Below are positions 58,604 to 64,000 of a stretch of DNA of 64,000 nt, piece by piece. Source of the stretch: Mycolicibacterium wolinskyi. Its GTDB lineage: Bacteria > Actinomycetota > Actinomycetes > Mycobacteriales > Mycobacteriaceae. Positions within the stretch are counted from its first letter, which is position 1, and each line of letters opens with the position of its first letter. The stretch is taken from assembly GCF_002101965.1 (NCBI RefSeq), contig NZ_LQQA01000015.1:372001-436000 (forward strand). The letters run 5' to 3'. The notes beneath the pieces are model-generated. The model was not told where the DNA came from, ran no database searches, and saw only the letters and a list, made by a program, of their open reading frames with translations. Made by a program: the position numbers and the translations under genes.

Positions 58604-59212
58604 CTAGTGGCCACACAACTTACGGGCGGTGTCCTCCCAGGCCGCCGCCAGTTCATCGAGGGTTCGGCCGCGATCGGCCGTCTGATGCGCCACGTAGTCG
58701 GCGTCCAGCAGGGCGATCAAGGCATCGGTCTGTGCATCCAGGTCGCCCGTGGTGCCTGCCGCTTCGAGCAGCATCCGCACGTGCGACCGGTGCAACATGA
58801 ACGGGCCCGCGAACCGCATCTGCGGGTCCCGCACCGCATCGGACAGCAGGGCCTGGTGACACTGCACGAATCTCAGGCGCTCGCGGCCGTAGGCCAGCAG
58901 TCGGTCGAGAGGCGGCGCGCCGGGGCCAAGCGGCGGAGGGCCGAACATGAACGCTTCCTGCTGGGCCGTCTCGTCCTCGTCCAGGAGCACCATCATCAGG
59001 CCGGCTCGACTGCCGAAACGGCGAAACAGCGTGCCCTTCCCGACACCGGCGGCCACCGCGATATCGTCGGTGCTCACCGCGTCCGGTCCACGTTCGGCGA
59101 TCAGCTTGCGTGCGGCGTCGAGCAGGAGGGCCCGGTTGCGGGCGGCGTCACCACGTTCGTGTGGCATCGCGTCGGTGACCGCGAGCTTGGTCGGGCGGTC
59201 GGAGGCTGCCAC
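58604..59212 (-). CDS. TetR family regulator heading the dinB2 operon
   Basis: A 202-residue repressor with HTH ARNRALLLDAARKLIAERGPDAVSTDDIAVAAGVGKGTLFRRFGSRAGLMMVLLDE (residues about 24-78) and a helical ligand domain. The GTG at 59212 has no good Shine-Dalgarno but a TTAAAG lies seven bases upstream, so it is probably leaderless; an in-frame ATG at 59167 is the alternative. DinB2 starts four bases after its stop. The operator at 59242-59255 lies upstream and faces the divergent flavin reductase. Rv3055-like by position. Confidence 0.87.
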   Translation of the reverse strand: MAASDRPTKLAVTDAMPHERGDAARNRALLLDAARKLIAERGPDAVSTDDIAVAAGVGKGTLFRRFGSRAGLMMVLLDEDETAQQEAFMFGPPPLGPGAPPLDRLLAYGRERLRFVQCHQALLSDAVRDPQMRFAGPFMLHRSHVRMLLEAAGTTGDLDAQTDALIALLDADYVAHQTADRGRTLDELAAAWEDTARKLCGH

Positions 59213-59241
59213 CCTTGCACTTTAACTCAGGGGGAATTAAT

Positions 59242-59255
59242 CGGACCACGGTCCG
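59242..59255. promoter_or_regulatory. TetR operator between the dinB2 operon and the FMN reductase gene
   Basis: CGGACC and GGTCCG form a perfect 6-bp inverted repeat with an AC spacer; AA and TT flanks extend the symmetry. It lies 30 bp upstream of the TetR start and 54 bp from the flavin reductase ATG. Confidence 0.7.
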
Positions 59256-59308
59256 GTTGATGGGTGGGGCGATCGGAAAGACCGGCTCAGAGGAAAGGGA
59301 ACGCGAAC

Positions 59309-59851
59309 ATGGCCGATATCAAGGTGCTGGTGCTGGTGGGGAGCCTGCGCGCGGCGTCGATCAACCGACAGCTCGCCGAACTCGCCGTCGAGACGGCGCC
59401 CGACGGCGTGGATCTGCGGATTTTCGACCGGTTGGCGGAGCTGCCGTTCTACAACGAGGACATCGACACGCAGGACGTCGCCGAACCCGTCGCCGCGCTG
59501 CGGGAAGCGGCGGCCGGCGCTGACGCCGCGCTCGTCGTGACGCCCGAATACAACGGCACCATCCCGGCCGTGCTGAAGAACGCGATCGACTGGCTGTCGC
59601 GGCCGTACGGCAACGGCGCACTCAAGGAGAAGCCGGTGGCCGTGATCGGCGCCGCCCTCGGCCAGTACGGCGGGGTGTGGGCGCACGATGAGACGCGCAA
59701 GTCGTTGGGTATCGCGGGCCCGCGGGTGGTCGAGGACCTCAAGCTCTCCATCCCGGCCAAGGTGTTCGACGGCAAGCATCCGCGCGAGAACGCCGAGGTT
59801 GCCGCGAACCTGCGTGATGTCGTCGGCAAGCTGGCCGCCGAGGTCGGCTGA
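59309..59851 (+). CDS. NADPH-dependent FMN reductase
   Basis: A 180-residue flavodoxin-like reductase (FMN_red family, Rv3054c-like). The FMN phosphate loop is VGSLRAASINRQLAELA near residue 9 and the isoalloxazine loop is VVTPEYNGTIPAVLKNAIDWLSRP. Such enzymes reduce quinones, azo groups or metals and act in redox stress. ATG 59309 follows AGGAAAGGG; an upstream in-frame start has no ribosome site. It is divergent from the TetR-dinB2 operon and probably under that TetR through the operator between them. A quinone or other electrophile as inducer would fit, but is inference. Confidence 0.9.
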   Translation: MADIKVLVLVGSLRAASINRQLAELAVETAPDGVDLRIFDRLAELPFYNEDIDTQDVAEPVAALREAAAGADAALVVTPEYNGTIPAVLKNAIDWLSRPYGNGALKEKPVAVIGAALGQYGGVWAHDETRKSLGIAGPRVVEDLKLSIPAKVFDGKHPRENAEVAANLRDVVGKLAAEVG

Positions 59852-59888
59852 GCCGACGATCTGACCGGCGTCGGCTGAGCCTGCTCAT

Positions 59889-60677
59889 TCAGGCCGTGCG
59901 CAGGCTGCCGCCGTCGATCACGTATTCGGCGCCGGTGATGTAGGCGGCGCGATCCGAGACCAGGAATCCGACGAGTTCGGCGACGTCGCGCGGGCGTCCG
60001 GGTGCGCCAAGTGGGATGCCGCCGATCGAATCCATGATCGCGCGGCGCGCGGCGGGCAGGTCGACGCCGTTCAGCTCTGCCAGGGTTGCCGCCATCGCGT
60101 GGGCGGATTCTGTCTCGATGTAGCCCGGTGACACCGCGATGACGCGAATGCCGCTGGGCGCCAACTCGTTCGACAACGCCTTGCTGTAATTGGCGAGTGC
60201 GGCCTTGGCGGCTGCGTACGGCACGGTGGTCGGCAGTGGCGAGTGGCGCTGGATCGAGGTCACGTGCACGATCACGCCGCTGCCCCGGTCGACCATGCCG
60301 GGGACCAGGAGCCGATCGAGCCGGACGGCGCCGAAGAAATTCTGGTTGAACGTCGACAGCCAGTCGTCGTCGGTGAGGGTCGCGGTCGGACCGTCGTGCT
60401 GACCCGACCCGCCGGCGTTGTGCACGACGATGTCCGCCCCGCCCCACCGTGTGACGACTTCGGCCGCTGCCGTCGCGACGCCCTGTGGGGTCGCGATGTC
60501 GGCCACCACCAGTTCGTCGGCGGGGTGGTCGTCGGATGCGGTCCGCGCCACCGCGACGACAGTCGCTCCGGCCTCGCGGAGGCGTTCGACGATGGCGCGG
60601 CCGATGCCGCGGGTGCCGCCGGTCACCACGGCTCGCTTGCCGTGCAGATCTTGCGGGGTGGACACGTGTGTTGGCAT
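59889..60677 (-). CDS. Short-chain dehydrogenase/reductase
   Basis: A 262-residue SDR. Rossmann motif TGGTRGIGRAIVERL near residue 19, HNAGGSG, active-site Ser in HVTSIQRHS with YAAAKAALANYSKAL, and a SPGYIETE-type specificity loop. The closing GAEYVIDGGSLR is typical. It is divergent from the TetR regulator at 60725, separated by 47 bp that hold a perfect inverted repeat, so it is the regulator's likely target. The substrate is unknown. Not part of the syntenic mycobacterial block as I recall it, so probably a lineage-specific insertion before nrdH. Confidence 0.88.
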   Translation of the reverse strand: MPTHVSTPQDLHGKRAVVTGGTRGIGRAIVERLREAGATVVAVARTASDDHPADELVVADIATPQGVATAAAEVVTRWGGADIVVHNAGGSGQHDGPTATLTDDDWLSTFNQNFFGAVRLDRLLVPGMVDRGSGVIVHVTSIQRHSPLPTTVPYAAAKAALANYSKALSNELAPSGIRVIAVSPGYIETESAHAMAATLAELNGVDLPAARRAIMDSIGGIPLGAPGRPRDVAELVGFLVSDRAAYITGAEYVIDGGSLRTA

Positions 60678-60701
60678 GTCGTTCGCCTCGGGTTGTAGCG
60701 G

Positions 60702-60722
60702 CGCTATAGAGTTACTATAGCG
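60702..60722. promoter_or_regulatory. TetR operator between SDR and TetR genes
   Basis: CGCTATAG and CTATAGCG form a perfect 8-bp inverted repeat with a five-base spacer. It ends two bases before the TetR GTG and lies 24 bp before the SDR start, so binding would block both. Confidence 0.75.
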
Positions 60723-60724
60723 AT

Positions 60725-61417
60725 GTGAAAGGCAACGCGAAGGACCGGCTGTTGCGGGCGGCCGCCGAACTGCTCGATGCCGCCCCCGGTGAACCGGTGT
60801 CCACTCGGGCGGTGTGCGAGCGGGCCGGCGTGGCGGCGCCGACGCTGTATCACCACTTCGGCAGCAAGCAGGGCCTGTTGGATGCGGTCGTCGAGTTCGG
60901 GCTCGGCCAGTACGCCGCGCAGGGCGATGCCGACGACGATCCGGTCTCCGACTTGAGGCGCGGCTGGGACCAGCACGTCCAGTACGGATTGGACCATCCC
61001 GCGTTCTATGTCCTGTTGTACGGCGGGATCGCGCCCGGCCGGCCGTGCAAGGTCACCGCTGTCGCCCAGGTGCAGCTGACCCGGCTGCTCGAGCGGGCCG
61101 AGCGGCGGGGCCTGCTGCGGGTGCCGGTGGACGAGGCCGCCGAACAGATCGTCGCGGCCAATGTCGGCGTGACGTTGCAGTTGATCGCCGAGCCGGCCGG
61201 CGCTGCCGATCTGGGGCTGTCGGTGGCGCTGCGAGAGAACGTCCTCGCCGGCCTGCTCGTCACCTCCGCGCCGGAACGCGGGCCGGTGTCGGAGGTCGCA
61301 CAGGCCGCTGCCGCGCTCGCTGACGCGCTCGCCGGGCCCGGCGGCGGTGGGCCGTCGTTGAGCGATGGCGAACGGGTGCTTCTCGGCGAGTGGTTGTCAA
61401 GGCTGTCGCGGACTTGA
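60725..61417 (+). CDS. TetR family transcriptional regulator
   Basis: A 230-residue repressor. HTH: AKDRLLRAAAELLDAAPGEPVSTRAVCERAGVAAPTLYHHFGSKQGLLDAVVEFG (residues about 5-60). The ligand domain follows, and the tail GPGGGGPSLSDGERVLLGEWLSRL is glycine-rich. The GTG start lies two bases after a perfect palindrome, which leaves no room for a Shine-Dalgarno, so a leaderless transcript is likely. It presumably represses itself and the divergent SDR. The nrdH region starts after its stop. Confidence 0.87.
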   Translation: MKGNAKDRLLRAAAELLDAAPGEPVSTRAVCERAGVAAPTLYHHFGSKQGLLDAVVEFGLGQYAAQGDADDDPVSDLRRGWDQHVQYGLDHPAFYVLLYGGIAPGRPCKVTAVAQVQLTRLLERAERRGLLRVPVDEAAEQIVAANVGVTLQLIAEPAGAADLGLSVALRENVLAGLLVTSAPERGPVSEVAQAAAALADALAGPGGGGPSLSDGERVLLGEWLSRLSRT

Positions 61418-61614
61418 CAACCGCACGGACGCTTTGCTGCGTGCCGGTTTCGGCCCGATGGTTGTCGGTGCCTGGTGGTAGACACCTCTATATAGGGCGA
61501 CACGGCCTTGCGCCCGGTGTGCGACACGCCGGGGGCGAGGCGGCCGGCAAGCTTACGACCTGGGAATTTCAAAAATGTTATTCAGAACATGTTGTATGGC
61601 TTCGGATGGCGGGC

Positions 61615-61628
61615 CACTAGGTGTAGTG
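61615..61628. promoter_or_regulatory. Candidate NrdR box
   Basis: CACTAGGTGTAGTG has the CACTA and TAGTG arms of the NrdR consensus (ACACWATATATWGTGT type) with a GC-rich centre. NrdR boxes usually come in pairs about 31 bp apart; I found no convincing partner at that distance. Confidence 0.4.
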
Positions 61629-61736
61629 TCTGTGAGACCGACAGGCCACCACAGTTCGGGAGCCCGCCGGAGCGCAGCGAATCCGGCGGAGTCGGTTTCA
61701 GAACCGGCCGGAGAGCGGCCTCGGGCAGCAGGAATT

Positions 61737-61766
61737 TTGGCGGCCCGGCGGTCGCTGATGTATAGC
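61737..61766 (+). promoter_or_regulatory. Candidate nrdHIE promoter
   Basis: TTGGCG (61737-61742) and TATAGC (61761-61766) spaced by 18 bases. A start near 61773 would give a leader of about 68 bases before nrdH. Confidence 0.45.
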
Positions 61767-61840
61767 GAGATGCAGTACCTGACCAGTTGCCAGTCACTGT
61801 CTAGATTTCTTCACTTACCGCAAGAGGAGCCGTACCGAAG

Positions 61841-62080
61841 ATGACCGTCACCGTGTACACCAAGCCCGCATGCGTGCAGTGCAACGCCACCTACAAGGCG
61901 CTGGACAAGCAGGGCATCGCCTACGAGAAGGTCGACATCACCCTCGACAGCGAGGCCCGCGACTACGTCATGGCGCTGGGCTACCTGCAGGCGCCTGTCG
62001 TGGTGGCCGGCAACGAACACTGGTCGGGCTTCCGTCCGGACCGCATCAAGGCGCTCAGCTCCGCAGCGGTCAGCGCATAG
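61841..62080 (+). CDS. nrdH: Glutaredoxin-like NrdH redoxin
   Basis: A 79-residue redoxin that supplies electrons to the class Ib ribonucleotide reductase and is itself reduced by thioredoxin reductase. The active site is CVQC at residues 11-14 and the C-terminal WSGFRPDRIKAL stretch is the NrdH signature. AAGAGGAG stands about 12 bases before the ATG. It is followed by nrdI and nrdE on the same strand; nrdI starts 39 bp after the stop. Position after the FMN reductase matches Rv3053c. Confidence 0.97.
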   Translation: MTVTVYTKPACVQCNATYKALDKQGIAYEKVDITLDSEARDYVMALGYLQAPVVVAGNEHWSGFRPDRIKALSSAAVSA

Positions 62081-62119
62081 ACATAAGGCAGTAACAACCG
62101 GGGGAGAGGATGAGGACAG

Positions 62120-62563
62120 ATGGCCAATCTCGTCTACTTCTCCAGCGTCTCGGAGAACACCCATCGTTTCGTCGAGAAGCTGGGCCTCCCCGCCATCCGG
62201 ATCCCGCTGCACGGCCGCATCGAGGTGGACGAACCCTACGTCCTGATCCTGCCGACCTACGGCGGTGGCCGTGCGACCCCGGACATCAATGACGGTGGCT
62301 ACGTTCCCAAACAGGTCATCGCGTTCCTCAACAACGAACACAATCGGTCGTTGATCCGCGGCGTCATCGCCGCGGGCAACAACAACTTCGGTGCGGAGTT
62401 CGCCTACGCGGGCAATGTGGTCTCGCGCAAGTGCGGTGTGCCGTACCTCTATCGCTTCGAACTCATGGGAACCCCGGACGACGTGGCTGCCGTCCGCGCG
62501 GGCTTGGAAGACTTTTGGAAGGACCAGACGTGCCACCAACCGTCACAGCTGCAGAGCCTGTAA
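62120..62563 (+). CDS. nrdI: NrdI flavodoxin-like activator of class Ib ribonucleotide reductase
   Basis: A 147-residue flavodoxin-like protein that delivers an oxidant for assembling the Mn(III)2-tyrosyl radical of NrdF. FMN-binding loops are [17 protein letters not shown] at the start, LPTYGGG near residue 52, and [16 protein letters not shown] near 93. Normal length for mycobacterial NrdI. The nrdE GTG lies 34 bases before its stop, so translation of the two is coupled. nrdF is not in the window. Confidence 0.96.
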   Translation: MANLVYFSSVSENTHRFVEKLGLPAIRIPLHGRIEVDEPYVLILPTYGGGRATPDINDGGYVPKQVIAFLNNEHNRSLIRGVIAAGNNNFGAEFAYAGNVVSRKCGVPYLYRFELMGTPDDVAAVRAGLEDFWKDQTCHQPSQLQSL

Positions 62564-64000
62564 GCGACAGCACGCACGCGCTCCCCGGGGAGACCGACTA
62601 CCACGCCCTGAACGCGATGCTGAATCTGTACGACAAAGACGGCAAGATTCAGTTCGACAAAGACAAGCAGGCCGCGCGCGAGTACTTCCTGCAGCACGTC
62701 AACCAGAACACGGTCTTCTTCCACAGCCAGGACGAGAAGCTCGACTACCTGATCGAGAAGAACTACTACGAGCGCGAGGTGCTCGACCAGTACAGCCGCA
62801 ACTTCGTCAAGGGGCTGCTGGATCGCGCCTACGCCAAGAAGTTCCGGTTCCCGACGTTCCTCGGTGCCTTCAAGTACTACACGAGCTACACGCTCAAGAC
62901 CTTCGACGGCAAGCGTTACCTGGAGCGGTTCGAGGACCGCGTCGTCATGGTCGCGCTGACGCTCGCCGCCGGTGACACCGAACTGGCCGAGAAGCTGGTC
63001 GACGAGATCATCGACGGACGGTTCCAGCCGGCGACGCCGACGTTCCTCAACTCGGGCAAGAAGCAGCGCGGCGAGCCGGTGTCGTGCTTCCTGCTGCGCA
63101 TCGAGGACAACATGGAGTCCATCGGGCGCTCGATCAACTCGGCACTGCAGTTGTCCAAGCGCGGTGGCGGAGTTGCCTTGCTGCTCACCAACATTCGTGA
63201 GCACGGCGCGCCGATCAAGAACATCGAGAACCAGAGCTCGGGCGTCATCCCGATCATGAAGCTGCTGGAGGACTCGTTCTCCTACGCCAATCAGCTCGGG
63301 GCGCGTCAGGGCGCCGGCGCGGTGTACCTGCACGCGCATCATCCCGACATCTACCGGTTTCTCGACACCAAGCGCGAGAACGCCGACGAGAAGATCCGGA
63401 TCAAGACGCTCTCGCTGGGCGTGGTGATCCCGGACATCACGTTCGAGTTGGCCAAGAAGAACGAGGACATGTACCTCTTCTCGCCGTACGACGTCGAACG
63501 CGTCTACGGCGTCCCGTTCGCCGACATCTCGGTCACCGAGAAGTACTACGAGATGGTCGACAACGCACAGATCCGCAAGACCAAGATCAAGGCGCGCGAG
63601 TTCTTCCAGACGCTGGCCGAGCTGCAGTTCGAGTCGGGTTACCCCTACATCATGTTCGAGGACACGGTGAACCGGGCCAACCCGATCGACGGCAAGATCA
63701 CCCACAGCAACCTGTGCTCGGAGATCCTGCAGGTGTCGACGCCGTCGGTGTTCAACGACGATCTGTCCTACGCCAAGGTGGGCAAGGACATCTCGTGCAA
63801 CCTCGGCTCGCTCAACATCGCCAAGGCCATGGATTCGCCGGACTTCGCGCAGACCATCGAGGTCGCGATCCGGGCGCTGACGGCAGTGAGCGATCAGACC
63901 CACATCTGGTCGGTGCCGTCGATCGAGCAGGGCAACAACAGCTCGCACGCGATCGGGCTCGGGCAGATGAACCTGCACGGGTACCTCGCCCGCGAGCGGA
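62530..64000 (+). CDS. nrdE: Class Ib ribonucleotide reductase alpha subunit, N-terminal part (cut by window edge)
   Basis: Open from GTG 62530 to the window end, about 490 codons of a protein of roughly 720. The frame begins [35 protein letters not shown], close to M. tuberculosis NrdE from memory. Visible active-site parts: Cys in [14 protein letters not shown] (redox-active cysteine), [19 protein letters not shown], and the catalytic Asn, Cys and Glu in SNLCSEILQ near residue 395. It lacks the ATP-cone, as usual in class Ib. It reduces ribonucleoside diphosphates to deoxy forms with NrdF. The start overlaps nrdI. Confidence 0.96.
   Translation, partial: MPPTVTAAEPVSDSTHALPGETDYHALNAMLNLYDKDGKIQFDKDKQAAREYFLQHVNQNTVFFHSQDEKLDYLIEKNYYEREVLDQYSRNFVKGLLDRAYAKKFRFPTFLGAFKYYTSYTLKTFDGKRYLERFEDRVVMVALTLAAGDTELAEKLVDEIIDGRFQPATPTFLNSGKKQRGEPVSCFLLRIEDNMESIGRSINSALQLSKRGGGVALLLTNIREHGAPIKNIENQSSGVIPIMKLLEDSFSYANQLGARQGAGAVYLHAHHPDIYRFLDTKRENADEKIRIKTLSLGVVIPDITFELAKKNEDMYLFSPYDVERVYGVPFADISVTEKYYEMVDNAQIRKTKIKAREFFQTLAELQFESGYPYIMFEDTVNRANPIDGKITHSNLCSEILQVSTPSVFNDDLSYAKVGKDISCNLGSLNIAKAMDSPDFAQTIEVAIRALTAVSDQTHIWSVPSIEQGNNSSHAIGLGQMNLHGYLARER

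Larger units (their letters stand above)
61418..61840 (+). promoter_or_regulatory. 423-bp gene-free region upstream of nrdHIE
   Basis: No protein of recognisable type is encoded here. The region holds a TATATA-centred near-palindrome at 61484-61497, a candidate NrdR box at 61615-61628, a strong stem with arms CCGCCGGA and TCCGGCGG (61664-61689), a small GGTT/AACC stem at 61694-61704 and a promoter-like pair at 61737-61766. If transcription starts near the NrdR box, the message would have a structured leader of about 200 bases. Short open frames in the region have no ribosome site and no family resemblance. Confidence 0.5.

Noticed and set aside
61484..61497. CTCTATATAGGG as a second NrdR box
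   Set aside because: It is two bases shorter than the NrdR core and about 130 bp from the better candidate, not the expected 31 bp.
61621..61720. Cobalamin riboswitch in the nrdH leader
   Set aside because: No B12-box sequence or typical receptor fold was found; only simple stems are visible.
61575..61844. Possible small gene upstream of nrdH (89 codons)
   Set aside because: No ribosome site, no family resemblance, runs over strong hairpins and into nrdH in another frame.

Overview
The window is high-GC actinobacterial DNA from a fast-growing Mycobacterium (Mycolicibacterium, smegmatis-like). It has GTG starts, ATGA/GTGA gene overlaps and many TetR regulators, cytochromes P450, F420-type luciferase-like proteins and short-chain dehydrogenases. 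From about 53.2 kb to the right edge the gene content matches what I recall of the M. tuberculosis Rv3059-Rv3051c block: cyp136, TetR, SDR, dinB2/dinP, TetR, FMN reductase, nrdH, nrdI, nrdE. ligB and cstA (33-37 kb) recall Rv3062-Rv3063. I saw no tRNA, rRNA, CRISPR array or insertion sequence.

1-33 kb is a catabolic island. It holds a molybdopterin oxidoreductase (cut at the left edge), two aldehyde dehydrogenases, two P450s, a KshA-like Rieske oxygenase, a FadD19-like acyl-CoA ligase, a cysteine-hydrolase-family gene with a frameshift, a 3-beta-HSD-like dehydrogenase, a Baeyer-Villiger-type monooxygenase with an altered fingerprint, an alpha/beta hydrolase, SnoaL-like proteins, luciferase-like proteins (one frameshifted), a carboxyltransferase and an amidohydrolase. 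Eight promoter regions or start-proximal sites carry the same 21-bp operator, TTAC(N)GTAA, three bases, TTAC(N)GTAA. This suggests one TetR-type regulator, probably the one encoded at 3340-4056, controls a scattered regulon for breakdown of a cyclic, sterol- or terpenoid-like ketone. Embedded in the island are a second TetR with a 33-bp palindrome driving a kinase-like/SnoaL/luciferase-like operon, a NarL-type sensor kinase facing an output-less receiver, a rifampicin monooxygenase gene with a rifamycin-associated element (RAE), and a bicupin plus three-subunit molybdenum hydroxylase operon.

33-42 kb holds the peptide/pyruvate transporter-like CstA with its small YbdD partner, DNA ligase LigB, a YqeY-like protein, a membrane sulfite-oxidase-like enzyme, an SDR, a PoxB-like ThDP enzyme and an HxlR regulator facing a methyltransferase. 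43-52.5 kb holds a kinase-like protein, a TauE-type exporter, and a cluster I cannot match to a known pathway: a nitrate/thiamine-precursor-type ABC importer, two isopenicillin-N-synthase-type dioxygenases, a cytosine-deaminase-type amidohydrolase and a GntR regulator.

At 52.5 kb a stand-alone LeuA regulatory domain is preceded by a probable leaderless leader peptide rich in Leu/Val and a long hairpin, i.e. an attenuator. The right end carries a TetR-dinB2-ATPase operon, whose polymerase has leucine at the steric-gate position, and the nrdHIE operon with a 423-bp regulatory region. nrdE is cut by the window edge.
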